The notes under the pieces are model-generated. The model saw nothing but the letters and a program-made list of their open reading frames with translations. It made no database searches and had not been told where the DNA came from. The translations under genes were made by a program, and so were the position numbers. Of a stretch of 30,267 nt of DNA, positions 9,391 to 15,824 are shown in pieces (the first letter of the stretch is position 1; every line of letters starts with the position of its first letter). This DNA comes from an uncultured Eubacteriales bacterium (GTDB taxonomy: Bacteria; Bacillota; Clostridia; Oscillospirales; Oscillospiraceae). Where the stretch lies: contig ONTN01000005.1 in NCBI GenBank assembly GCA_900320765.1, positions 1 through 30,267 of the forward strand, read 5' to 3'.

Positions 9391-9879
9391 TTAATTTGCG
9401 ACTTTGACGAGGGAGAACCTTATCACCTTGTCGCCGAGGATAAAGCCCTTTTGGAACTCCTCGACTATGACGCCCTCGTCGTGCTCGTCTGATTCCATGT
9501 GCATTACCGCGTTGTGCAGGGCGGGGTCGAATTTCTCGCCCACCGCCGCTATCGGCTTTACGCCGAGATCGTCGAATATCGTCTTAAGCTGGGTCATAGT
9601 GAGCTCAACGCCCTTCTTGTACGCCGGGTCGGAGCATTCCGCCTTCAGCGCCCGCTCAAGGTTATCGTAGACGGGGAGGAGCTTCGTTACCGTGTCCGCC
9701 TTAACGTCGCGGAAGATCGACTCCCTCTCCTTCTGGCTGCGCTTTCTGTAGTTATAAAGAGCCTCGGCATCGGGTGCCTCTGGCGTTTCCTTCTCCTCTT
9801 CCGCAGCTGCGGCGGCTTCGGCTTCCGCCTCGGGCTCCTGCGGCTTGGCGGCCTTCTTCTCCTTATCCTTATCTTTCAC
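9391..9879 (-). CDS. grpE: Nucleotide exchange factor GrpE
   Basis: GrpE (162 residues) swaps ADP for ATP on DnaK. The N-terminal 45 residues are a charged Lys/Asp/Glu/Ala stretch. A long coiled-coil helix follows (YRKRSQKERESIFRDVK onward), then the family end block GVIVEEFQKGFILGDKVIR and FSLVKVAN. Start choice: an ATG at 9888 abuts the only ribosome site (AAGGAG, spacing zero), whereas GTG at 9879 lies 9 nt after it, so GTG is preferred. Either start overlaps the 3' end of hrcA (stop at 9869), which implies translational coupling. Confidence 0.93.
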   Translation of the reverse strand: MKDKDKEKKAAKPQEPEAEAEAAAAAEEEKETPEAPDAEALYNYRKRSQKERESIFRDVKADTVTKLLPVYDNLERALKAECSDPAYKKGVELTMTQLKTIFDDLGVKPIAAVGEKFDPALHNAVMHMESDEHDEGVIVEEFQKGFILGDKVIRFSLVKVAN

Positions 9880-10948
9880 GCTTGTCATCTCCTTCGCTTA
9901 TCATAAGCTTTCCGAATCCGGCGGGCGGGAACGTTCCGCCGGAGAGAAGCTTTGAAAGTCCGTCGGCGATGCAGCTCAGCTTCGCCGCGACCTTTGAATA
10001 ATCCATTCGCGTGGGGCCGACGACTCCGATAAGCCCCCTCGTGTTGTCCCCCGCGTCGTAGCTCGCGAGAACGACGCTCGTGTCGCGCAGCTCCTCGGCT
10101 ATGTTCTCCGGACCTATCAGGACCCTGACGTCGCCGCTCCCGCCGAGAGCTGGTATCCGCTGCGATCCGTCGCCGGAGAAATAGCTCATAAGCTTGTGCG
10201 CCTTGTCGCTGTCCTGAAACTCCGGTATTTTTAGAAGGCTCTCGCCGCCCGAAAACACCGTTTCGCTCTCCTTCGCAGACTTAAGAGACTCAATGGCGAA
10301 GCTTGCGATAACGCCGGTCAGCCCCATCGAGTCGCCCGCCCCGCGCTCCGCGCTCTCTATCATAAGGGGCGTCATCTCCTCCTCGGCTATGCCGGTAAAC
10401 GATGCGTTGAATACGGCGGCGAGCCTTTTTACAACGGCCTCGTCAAAGGAGAAGGGGAGCTTTACGAGCTTGTTTTTTACATCGTTGTCGCTCAGAAGAA
10501 GGACGATTATAAAGCTGTTCGGGTCGAGATATATGAGCTCGAACCGCTTTACGGTGAGAGCCCTCGGCGCCGTTATCGTCAGGGCGGGGTAGCTCGTGAG
10601 CTCCGTGGCGAGCCTTCCGGCGTCGCCCATCAGCTTCTCCGGCTCGCGGCTCGTGCCGAGGCCGCGGTTTATCCTGTCCGCCTCCTCTCCGTCGAGCTTC
10701 TTTCTCGTCATCAGCTCGTTAACATAGAGACGGTAGCCCGCCGAGGTCGGTATCCTTCCGGACGAGGTGTGCGGCTGCTCGAGATATCCCGCCTTTTCCA
10801 GGGCGGCAAGCTCGGCGCGCACGGTGGCGGGGGAGAAGTCGAGCCCGGAGAGCTCAAGCACACGCTTCGAGCCTACCGGCTCCGCCGAGGCGATGTAGTC
10901 CTCAACGACGGCGGAAAGTATTTTCTTTTTTCTTTCCGATAGCTCCAT
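9869..10948 (-). CDS. hrcA: Heat-inducible transcription repressor HrcA
   Basis: HrcA (359 residues) binds CIRCE operators and represses class I heat-shock genes; GroEL activity tunes it in the species studied. The N-terminal winged helix includes LSERKKKILSAVVEDYIAS, PVGSKRV and SPATVRAELAALEKAGYLEQPHTS split across the recognition region, followed by the family's HTSSGRIPT wing. The C-terminal GAF-like dimer domain shows GPENIAEELRDTSVV and GVVGPTRMDYSKV. The ATG at 10948 has GAGG 5 nt upstream; a GTG further up (10969) lies inside the CIRCE element and is rejected. It is the first gene of the operon and so autoregulated. Confidence 0.97.
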   Translation of the reverse strand: MELSERKKKILSAVVEDYIASAEPVGSKRVLELSGLDFSPATVRAELAALEKAGYLEQPHTSSGRIPTSAGYRLYVNELMTRKKLDGEEADRINRGLGTSREPEKLMGDAGRLATELTSYPALTITAPRALTVKRFELIYLDPNSFIIVLLLSDNDVKNKLVKLPFSFDEAVVKRLAAVFNASFTGIAEEEMTPLMIESAERGAGDSMGLTGVIASFAIESLKSAKESETVFSGGESLLKIPEFQDSDKAHKLMSYFSGDGSQRIPALGGSGDVRVLIGPENIAEELRDTSVVLASYDAGDNTRGLIGVVGPTRMDYSKVAAKLSCIADGLSKLLSGGTFPPAGFGKLMISEGDDKRER

Positions 10949-10962
10949 AGCGTCCTCACAAA

Positions 10963-10989
10963 TTAGCACTCTTGGCTTTCGAGTGCTAA
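10963..10989 (-). promoter_or_regulatory. CIRCE operator (HrcA binding site)
   Basis: A perfect match to the CIRCE consensus: TTAGCACTC, nine bases, GAGTGCTAA. It begins at the 3' end of the -10 element and lies 14 bp upstream of the hrcA start codon, so bound HrcA would block initiation. Confidence 0.97.
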
Positions 10990-11016
10990 TTTACCACCAT
11001 AGTCAGAGAATGTCAA
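10988..11016 (-). promoter_or_regulatory. Sigma-A promoter of hrcA-grpE-dnaK-dnaJ
   Basis: On the minus strand: TTGACA (11016-11011), a 17-nt spacer, TAAATT (10993-10988). The -10 shares two bases with the CIRCE element. This fits constitutive sigma-A transcription under HrcA repression. Confidence 0.8.
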
Positions 11017-11060
11017 GAGTAGTTTTCGCATTTAACAATTATTTCATAAATGGCACAAAT

Positions 11061-11095
11061 AAAAAATCAGGGAGAACCCTTAGGTTCGCCCTGAT
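11061..11095 (-). terminator. Intrinsic terminator of the cold-shock gene
   Basis: On the minus strand ATCAGGG-C-GAACC pairs with GGTTC-T-CCCTGAT around loop TAAG (one internal mismatch), followed by a run of six T. It lies just after the cold-shock gene and insulates the hrcA operon downstream. Confidence 0.85.
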
Positions 11096-11112
11096 CTTCG
11101 TTATACTGTAAA

Positions 11113-11334
11113 TTACTCAGCCTTTACGGGAACGACGTTCACAGCGCGCTGCTTGGAGCTGTCGCGGGGATCGGGCTCGGTCTCGTAGGTTACCTTCTGG
11201 CCCTCGGCCAGGGTCTTATATCCGTCCATCTGGATGGCGGAGAAATGTACGAAGACATCGCCGCTTCCGTCGTCGTTGGAGATGAAGCCATAGCCCTTCT
11301 CCTGATTGAACCATTTTACAGTACCGTTGTTCAT
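11113..11334 (-). CDS. Cold-shock domain protein (CspA family)
   Basis: This 73-residue protein is a single cold-shock domain, an RNA chaperone that binds single-stranded nucleic acid. RNP1 is KGYGFISN (13-20) and RNP2 is VFVHFSAI (27-34); the start MNNGTVKWFNQEKG is typical. The length is slightly above the usual 65-70 residues. AGGAGGT lies 7 nt upstream of the ATG. It forms its own transcription unit with a consensus promoter, a leader of about 113 nt and an intrinsic terminator. The leader carries a terminator-like hairpin and a competing longer hairpin. Which csp paralogue this is cannot be told. Confidence 0.95.
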   Translation of the reverse strand: MNNGTVKWFNQEKGYGFISNDDGSGDVFVHFSAIQMDGYKTLAEGQKVTYETEPDPRDSSKQRAVNVVPVKAE

Positions 11335-11372
11335 TTTAATCTACCTCCTAAGGGATTGTGTACAAGGACAAT

Positions 11373-11418
11373 AAAAAAATCGCCGACGGCGCTTCGTCGA
11401 TGCGACGCGGAAGACGCC
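11373..11418 (-). promoter_or_regulatory. Candidate attenuator in the csp leader
   Basis: On the minus strand, CGCC-GTC-GGCG (11391-11381) is followed by A and seven T (11379-11373), a small terminator shape. Just upstream, GGCG-T-CTT-CCG-CGTCG pairs with CGACG-AAG-CGCC around loop CAT (11418-11388). This longer stem uses the same CGCC as the terminator's 5' arm, so the two cannot form together. The element lies 39 nt upstream of the start codon. The terminator stem is only 4 bp, so its strength is uncertain. Confidence 0.4.
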
Positions 11419-11453
11419 AGACAGCGAAGAGATATCATTCAAGTACATTTGTG

Positions 11454-11482
11454 ATTATATATTCAACCCCCCAAAATGTCAA
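11454..11482 (-). promoter_or_regulatory. Consensus sigma-A promoter of the cold-shock gene
   Basis: On the minus strand: TTGACA (11482-11477), a 17-nt spacer, TATAAT (11459-11454). Both hexamers match the consensus exactly. Transcription would start near 11447, leaving a leader of about 113 nt, in keeping with cold-shock genes. Confidence 0.85.
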
Positions 11483-11555
11483 CGGACTTTTTCCGTTTTT
11501 TTTGACATTTTTGCAAAAAGAGGCAGCACGGAAATGGTTATGTAAACCGCAAATG

Positions 11556-11584
11556 TTGAAATGATTTGACGAAGGTGGTATAAT
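11556..11584 (+). promoter_or_regulatory. Sigma-A promoter of the glycosyltransferase/acyltransferase unit
   Basis: TTGAAA (11556-11561), a 17-nt spacer and TATAAT (11579-11584), with the start codon 38 nt further on. The region between this and the divergent csp promoter is AT-rich and holds no gene. Confidence 0.75.
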
Positions 11585-11622
11585 CAAACGGAATTTCTTA
11601 AAACTGATGGGAGTGAGCTTCG

Positions 11623-12768
11623 TTGAAGGTCGCAGTCGTATGCGATGTGCTGGGCGAGAAGAACAACGGCACCACAATAGCGGCGTATAATCTTATAGAG
11701 AGCTTAAAAAAGAAGGGACACGAGGTCAGAATAGTCTGTTCCGATGAGAACAGGAGGGGGCAGGAGGGCTATTTCGTCTGTCCGACCTTCAACTTCGGCC
11801 CGCTGAACAACTATGTAAAAAAGAACGGGGTCGCGCCTGCAAAGGCCGATATGGCGGTTTTGGAGGCGGCAATTCACGACGTTGACATAATACACGTTAT
11901 GATACCCTTCTCTATGGGAAAGGCGGCCGCACATTACGCGCACGAGCACGGAATACCGCTCACCGCGGGCTTCCATTGCCAGGCGGAGAATGTGACGGGG
12001 CACATATTTATGAAGGACTTCCGCCTCGCGGGAAGGATAGCCTACAGGGCGTTTTACAACAGGGTATATAAATACTGCGACGGGATACACTACCCGTCCC
12101 GCTTTATCTGCGATACCTTTGAGGACGTGGTGGGGCCGACGCCGAGGTACATAATTTCAAACGGGGTGGCAAAGGAGTTTCGCCCCATCCCCTGCGAGAA
12201 GCCGGAGGAGCTCAAGGACAAGTTTACTGTTCTATTTATAGGCCGCTACAGCCCGGAGAAGAGCCACAAGGTGCTTATAGATGGGGCGGCGCTCTCAAGG
12301 TACAAGGATAAGCTCAGACTCGTTTTCGCCGGGGCCGGACCGCTTGAGGATAAGCTCAGGGAGAGGGCGAAAAAGCGCGGGCTTAATGAGCCGGTTATGA
12401 AGTTCTTCTCCCGCGAGGAGCTCGTCAAAACGATAAATACGGCTGATCTTTACGTGCACCCTGCCGAGATAGAGATAGAGGCGATAAGCTGCCTTGAGGC
12501 CATTGCCTGCGGGCGGACGCCGCTCATCGCCGACTCGCCGAGGAGCGCGACGAGGGCCTTCGCCCTCGGACCGAACAACCTTTTCAAAGTCAACGACCCG
12601 GCGGACCTTGCGAAAAAGCTTGATTTCTGGATAGAGCACCCCGAGGAGAGGGAGAAATGCTCGCGCGACTATCTGGGCTACGCTTCCCGCTTCGATTTCG
12701 ACAGGTGTATGGACAGGATGGAGGAGATGATGATCTCCGTCGTGAGGCGCGGGAAGAATGAAGGCTGA
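11623..12768 (+). CDS. GT4 family glycosyltransferase
   Basis: The product (381 residues) is a GT-B fold retaining glycosyltransferase of family GT4. The N-terminal domain starts KVAVVCDVLGEKNNGTT, with a Gly-containing loop. The C-terminal donor domain shows VLFIGRYSPEKS and FAGAGP, and the Glu-x7-Glu motif is Glu284 to Glu292 (EIEAISCLEAIACG). This resembles lipid glucosyltransferases that make mono- or diglucosyl-diacylglycerol, but the acceptor is inferred. Translation begins at a TTG (11623) preceded by GGGAG 10 nt upstream; no ATG fits the conserved N-terminus. Its 3' end overlaps the acyltransferase gene by 11 nt, so the pair is translationally coupled, consistent with joint work on membrane glycolipid. 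Confidence 0.88.
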   Translation: MKVAVVCDVLGEKNNGTTIAAYNLIESLKKKGHEVRIVCSDENRRGQEGYFVCPTFNFGPLNNYVKKNGVAPAKADMAVLEAAIHDVDIIHVMIPFSMGKAAAHYAHEHGIPLTAGFHCQAENVTGHIFMKDFRLAGRIAYRAFYNRVYKYCDGIHYPSRFICDTFEDVVGPTPRYIISNGVAKEFRPIPCEKPEELKDKFTVLFIGRYSPEKSHKVLIDGAALSRYKDKLRLVFAGAGPLEDKLRERAKKRGLNEPVMKFFSREELVKTINTADLYVHPAEIEIEAISCLEAIACGRTPLIADSPRSATRAFALGPNNLFKVNDPADLAKKLDFWIEHPEEREKCSRDYLGYASRFDFDRCMDRMEEMMISVVRRGKNEG

Positions 12769-13546
12769 AAAAGTTATATACTGGTCCGACGAGCAAAACG
12801 ACGACTTCGCGGGCAATAACATAACCACGGCGAAGGTCGGGCAGGATTTCAAGTTTGTAAGACGCGGCGTAATTTGGCGGTTTTTCGCCTTTATCGCCTA
12901 TTACGTTATCGCCGTGCCTCTCGTTTTCCTCGTTTCGAAGCTGTATCTCGGGCTGAAATTCGAAAACAGGAAAGCCGTGAAAAAGGTCGGAAAGAGCGGC
13001 TTTTTTCTCTACGGGAACCACACACGGGAGCTCGACGCCTTTATCCCCGCAATGGCGTCCTTCCCGAAAAAGGCTTACGTTATCGCAAATCCCGACGCCG
13101 TCAGCATACCGATGCTCAAGCATTTCGTTATGATGATAGGCTGCCTTCCGATTCCCACCGGGCTTGAGGGTATGCGCGGCTTTTTAGCGGCCGTGCACCA
13201 GAGATATTCCGAGGGCGGAGTTATCGGCATATACCCCGAGGCGCATATCTGGCCCTTCTACACGGAGATAAGGAGCTTCCGCGACGTGTCCTTCCGCTAT
13301 CCGGTCGAGGAGAAAGCGCCCGTCATCGCGATGGTTACCACCTACCGGAAAAGGAGCGGCCTTTTTGCCCTCGCGAAAAAACCGGGTATGACGGTCACGC
13401 TATCAGAGCCGATGTATCCCGACCCCTCGCTACCGCCGCGTGAGGCAAAGCGCGAAATACGCGACAGGGTCTACGACTTTATGGTGAAGACCTCAAGCTC
13501 CAAGGAAAACGTGGAATACATAAAATACGTGAAAAAAGAGCTGTGA
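12758..13546 (+). CDS. PlsC-like 1-acylglycerol-3-phosphate acyltransferase family protein
   Basis: This 262-residue membrane-associated protein carries the acyltransferase motif NHTRELD (87-93; His88 and Asp93 form the H-x4-D pair) and the later motif IYPEAHIWPF (158-167) in place of the usual FPEGTRS, so the glycerolipid-binding block is altered. A hydrophobic segment at about 41-66 should be a membrane anchor. The reaction would be transfer of an acyl group to a lipid hydroxyl. The changed second motif leaves the acceptor uncertain. It overlaps the preceding glycosyltransferase gene by 11 nt, so the two probably build or remodel one lipid. The gene ends inside a bidirectional terminator. 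Confidence 0.82.
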   Translation: MKAEKVIYWSDEQNDDFAGNNITTAKVGQDFKFVRRGVIWRFFAFIAYYVIAVPLVFLVSKLYLGLKFENRKAVKKVGKSGFFLYGNHTRELDAFIPAMASFPKKAYVIANPDAVSIPMLKHFVMMIGCLPIPTGLEGMRGFLAAVHQRYSEGGVIGIYPEAHIWPFYTEIRSFRDVSFRYPVEEKAPVIAMVTTYRKRSGLFALAKKPGMTVTLSEPMYPDPSLPPREAKREIRDRVYDFMVKTSSSKENVEYIKYVKKEL

Positions 13547-13568
13547 GTTTTTGAACTCACAGCTCTTT
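13535..13568. terminator. Bidirectional terminator between convergent genes
   Basis: A 15-bp perfect stem, AAAGAGCTGTGAGTT / AACTCACAGCTCTTT, with a 4-nt loop. T-runs follow on both strands (TTTTAA on plus, six T on minus). The stem includes the stop codons of both converging genes. Confidence 0.85.
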
Positions 13569-14201
13569 TAATAGCTCGGAGGGCTTGTTAATGATTTTTG
13601 CGGCTCCGTGATCAGTTAAAAGCTCGCGGCTGCGGAAGCCCCAGCTTACGGAAACGCAGGGTATGCGGGCGGCGCGTGCGGTCGCTAAATCGACCTCGCT
13701 GTCGCCGACGTAGACGCACTCAAAGGGCTCGCTCCAAAGCTCCCGCATAGCGGAGAGCACGGAGTCGGGCGCCGGCTTGCGGGCGACGCTTGGGCTCTCG
13801 CCCACGGCGACGGAGATAAGGCCGGGAAAGAATTTCCGCGCGAGCTTTTTGACAACAGGGTCCTGCTTGTTTGAGACGACGGCGAGCTTAAATTCGCGGC
13901 GGTTCAGCTCGCGGAGAAGCTCGATTATCCCGGGGTAGGGAGCGGTCTTAATAAGGCTGTGCTCCGTGTAATACTCGTCGTACCAGGCGAGGATGGCGTC
14001 GAAGCCTTCCTCGTTTTTTCCTGCGGGAATGCAGCGGGCGATCAGATTCCCGGCTCCGTTCCCGACGAAGGCGCGCACTTCGTCAAGGCTGCGCTCGGCG
14101 TAACCGAAATGGCGCATCGTGGCGTTTACGCTGTCTTTAATATCCTCGAGGGTGTTCAAAAGGGTGCCGTCAAGGTCGAATATAACCGTTGTGTATCTCA
14201 T
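13557..14201 (-). CDS. HAD-superfamily phosphatase, phosphoglycolate phosphatase-like
   Basis: The 214-residue product is a HAD hydrolase. Motif I is FDLDGTLLNT (nucleophile Asp9, acid/base Asp11), motif II is the VVSNKQ segment, and motif III/IV is Lys-containing ARKPAPD plus YVGDSEVDLATARAA. An alpha-helical cap between motifs I and II makes it a subclass like phosphoglycolate phosphatase (Gph) or PpaX; the substrate is not determined. The start is the ATG at 14201, which overlaps the TGA of the TSCPD gene (ATGA), so the two are coupled. A frame running up to 14360 gives a Pro/Arg-rich extension with no family support and is rejected. Confidence 0.88.
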   Translation of the reverse strand: MRYTTVIFDLDGTLLNTLEDIKDSVNATMRHFGYAERSLDEVRAFVGNGAGNLIARCIPAGKNEEGFDAILAWYDEYYTEHSLIKTAPYPGIIELLRELNRREFKLAVVSNKQDPVVKKLARKFFPGLISVAVGESPSVARKPAPDSVLSAMRELWSEPFECVYVGDSEVDLATARAARIPCVSVSWGFRSRELLTDHGAAKIINKPSELLKEL

Positions 14202-14455
14202 GAGGCGTCCTCGAGAAGAGCCTCCTCGAGCGCCCTTGCTATCTGATCGGGGCAGGAGGTGGGGCGCATGCCGCATTTTGTGCCGCGGATGAGGGGGATG
14301 ACCTCGTCGGCGCGGCGGCCGCGGATAAGGGCGGCGATGCCCTTCAGGTTTCCGTTGCATCCGCCCGTGATGCGGATGTCCTTTATTATTCCGTCCTCAA
14401 GGTCGATCTCGTATTTCTGGGAGCAAACTCCCTTAGGATAGTAAGTTTTAGTCAT
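14198..14455 (-). CDS. TSCPD domain protein (TIGR03905-like)
   Basis: This small 85-residue protein matches the stand-alone TSCPD domain family TIGR03905, found in many anaerobic Firmicutes and of unknown function. The family is related to the C-terminal domain of some adenosylcobalamin ribonucleotide reductases. The conserved cysteines are Cys11 (KGVCSQ), Cys33 (TGGCNGN), Cys61 (GTKCG) and Cys68 in the naming motif TSCPD (67-70), which suggests metal binding. The start ATG at 14455 matches the family N-terminus; AAAGGA lies 12 nt upstream. In-frame ATGs further up (14467, 14518) lie inside the inverted repeat. It overlaps the HAD gene by 4 nt and is headed by a long structured leader. Confidence 0.85.
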   Translation of the reverse strand: MTKTYYPKGVCSQKYEIDLEDGIIKDIRITGGCNGNLKGIAALIRGRRADEVIPLIRGTKCGMRPTSCPDQIARALEEALLEDAS

Positions 14456-14522
14456 TATTATGACCATTCCTTTCTTCTGCACTGAAAGGCACAAAATGAC
14501 CATAAAAGGAATGGTCATAATA
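14456..14522 (-). promoter_or_regulatory. Inverted repeat sequestering the ribosome site of the TSCPD gene
   Basis: TATTATGACCATTCCTTT (14456-14473 on plus) and its exact complement (14505-14522) form an 18-bp stem that contains the ribosome site AAAGGA and ends next to the start codon. A second pairing is possible: on the minus strand ATGACCAT (14518-14511) with ATGGTCAT (14503-14496), 8 bp around a 7-nt loop, which would free the ribosome site. The two structures exclude each other. Confidence 0.5.
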
Positions 14523-14528
14523 TGCCAT

Positions 14529-14598
14529 GTTTTTCGGTTGCCCCGTCAGGGGCGAGAAAAACGGTTTTAATTTAATGAGGTTGAAACTTGTTTCAACC
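14529..14598 (-). promoter_or_regulatory. Structured 5' leader hairpins upstream of the TSCPD gene
   Basis: On the minus strand, first GGTTGAAAC-AA-GTTTCAACC (9-bp stem, about 14598-14579), then GTTTTTC-TC-GCCCC-TGAC-GGGGC-AACC-GAAAAAC (7 bp and 5 bp separated by an internal loop, about 14564-14529). No T-run follows, so neither is a terminator. With the inverted repeat at 14456-14522 they make a leader of about 160 nt with three stems. I do not recognise a known riboswitch class. Confidence 0.45.
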
Positions 14599-14620
14599 GT
14601 CTCTCTCCTCTCTCCAAAGC

Positions 14621-14649
14621 ATTATAATACCTCCGTTAAAAAAAGTAAA
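14621..14649 (-). promoter_or_regulatory. Sigma-A promoter of the TSCPD-HAD operon
   Basis: On the minus strand: TTTACT (14649-14644), a 17-nt spacer, TATAAT (14626-14621). It places the transcript start near 14614, about 160 nt before the coding start. Confidence 0.65.
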
Positions 14650-14652
14650 CGG

Positions 14653-14683
14653 GTAATATGAGGGACGTGCCCGCGCATAGATT
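14653..14683 (+). promoter_or_regulatory. Possible sigma-E type promoter of spoIIP
   Basis: GTAATAT (14653-14659) and CATAGATT (14676-14683) are separated by 16 nt. The second element matches the sigma-E -10 consensus CATACAnT at all but one position, and the first is partly like the -35. SpoIIP is a mother-cell product in Bacillus under sigma-E, which supports but does not prove the call. No good sigma-A promoter is seen on this strand. Confidence 0.35.
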
Positions 14684-14698
14684 TAAGCGGAGGTACGA

Positions 14699-15787
14699 AT
14701 GATGAGTAAAAAGGTGTTCAAAATGCTTCAGCCCTTACTGAGGCTTATACTGCCGCTCGCCGCCGTGCTGACGGCTGCGGGCTCTATGCTTCTCACCTCG
14801 TCGGCCTTCGCCGCGAGGGCAAAGGAGCTTTTCTGGTCATCAAGCCTGCCGGAGCTTATAATCTCGGCTGAGCTTAGGGCGCGGGTGAGCGTGGAAAAGG
14901 AGGACGAGCCGGAGCCTGAACCTGAGCCTGAGCCGGAGCGGAAGCCCGAGCCCGAGGCGGAGAAGCCCGTCCCGGAGCTTATCTACACCCCGCCGGAGGG
15001 TGAGGCTGAAGAAAACCCGACGTCAGAGCCGAAGCCCGAGCCCCGGCGCGACGGAGACGCATCGCCGCTCTCTGCGGAGAATATCGAGATAAAGAACAAG
15101 ACGGACTATTCGCCGGATATCGAGGCGCTTTTAAACTCGGATATTGATTTTTCGGGCGTGACCGTTCTGATAATCCACTCCCACGCGACAGAGGCCTATA
15201 TGCCGGACGGGGAGAACAGCTACGTGGCGTCAGACCCGTTCAGAACTCTGAACGTGGATCAGAACGTCCTTAGAGTGGGGGAGGAGCTAAAAGCCGTCCT
15301 CGAGGCTCGGGGGATCAAGGTCATCCACGATACGGGGCTATACGACTACCCGAACTATAACCTGAGCTACTCCCGCGCCCTTACCGCGATAAAGACCGAT
15401 ATCTCGGAGTACCCGGATATCGGGATAGTTATCGACCTGCACCGCGACGCCCTCGAGGGCAAGGACGGCACGGTATATAAGACCGTGGCTGACGTGGGCG
15501 ACTCGCCCTGCGCTCAGGTCGGCTTCGTCGTCGGAACGAACGCCTCGGGGCTAAACCACCCGAAATGGGAGAAAAATCTCGCCTTCGCCCTCAAAATACA
15601 GTATTCGATGTGCGATAAGTACCCATCCCTCGCAAGACCGGTAAAGCTGAGCCGGTACAGGTATAACCAGCATATGACGGAGGGCTCCCTCATCGTAGAG
15701 GTCGGCTGCACGGGCAACACCCTGCCGGAGGCTCTCGCCGCCGTCAGATACTTCGGCGACTGTTTAGCAGACGTGATAGAAGGATAA
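14699..15787 (+). CDS. spoIIP: Stage II sporulation protein P (SpoIIP)
   Basis: SpoIIP (362 residues) is the amidase/endopeptidase that, with SpoIID and SpoIIM, degrades septal peptidoglycan during engulfment. An N-terminal membrane segment (about 12-37) is followed by an extracytoplasmic, low-complexity linker (about 66-120) with many Glu-Pro repeats, then the catalytic domain. The conserved VLIIHSHATEAY gives a zinc-ligand His and Glu, and the IDLHRDA and VEVGCTGNT motifs follow as in the family. The start is ATG 14699 with GGAGG 5 nt upstream; a second ATG follows directly. In Bacillus spoIIP lies next to gpr; here it is alone. It is the strongest evidence in the window that the organism can sporulate. 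Confidence 0.93.
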   Translation: MMSKKVFKMLQPLLRLILPLAAVLTAAGSMLLTSSAFAARAKELFWSSSLPELIISAELRARVSVEKEDEPEPEPEPEPERKPEPEAEKPVPELIYTPPEGEAEENPTSEPKPEPRRDGDASPLSAENIEIKNKTDYSPDIEALLNSDIDFSGVTVLIIHSHATEAYMPDGENSYVASDPFRTLNVDQNVLRVGEELKAVLEARGIKVIHDTGLYDYPNYNLSYSRALTAIKTDISEYPDIGIVIDLHRDALEGKDGTVYKTVADVGDSPCAQVGFVVGTNASGLNHPKWEKNLAFALKIQYSMCDKYPSLARPVKLSRYRYNQHMTEGSLIVEVGCTGNTLPEALAAVRYFGDCLADVIEG

Positions 15788-15818
15788 CAAAAATCGGCGG
15801 GCGAAAATCGCCCGCCGA
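15788..15818 (-). terminator. Terminator of aspS, overlapping the spoIIP end
   Basis: A perfect 10-bp stem, TCGGCGGGCG / CGCCCGCCGA around AAAAT (15794-15818), is followed on the minus strand by TTTTTGTT. On the plus strand it lacks a T-run, so it mainly serves aspS, though it may also weaken read-through from spoIIP. Confidence 0.75.
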
Positions 15819-15824
15819 AATGCG

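Noticed and set aside
11481..11503. Terminator-like AACGGA-CTTTT-TCCGTT plus T-run on the plus strand
   Set aside because: No plus-strand gene lies upstream, and it overlaps the csp -35 region; probably chance in an AT-rich spacer, or a block on antisense transcription.
14202..14360. N-terminal extension of the HAD gene
   Set aside because: Pro/Arg/His-rich, no family match, overlaps the TSCPD gene in another frame; the ATG at 14201 with the ATGA overlap is better.
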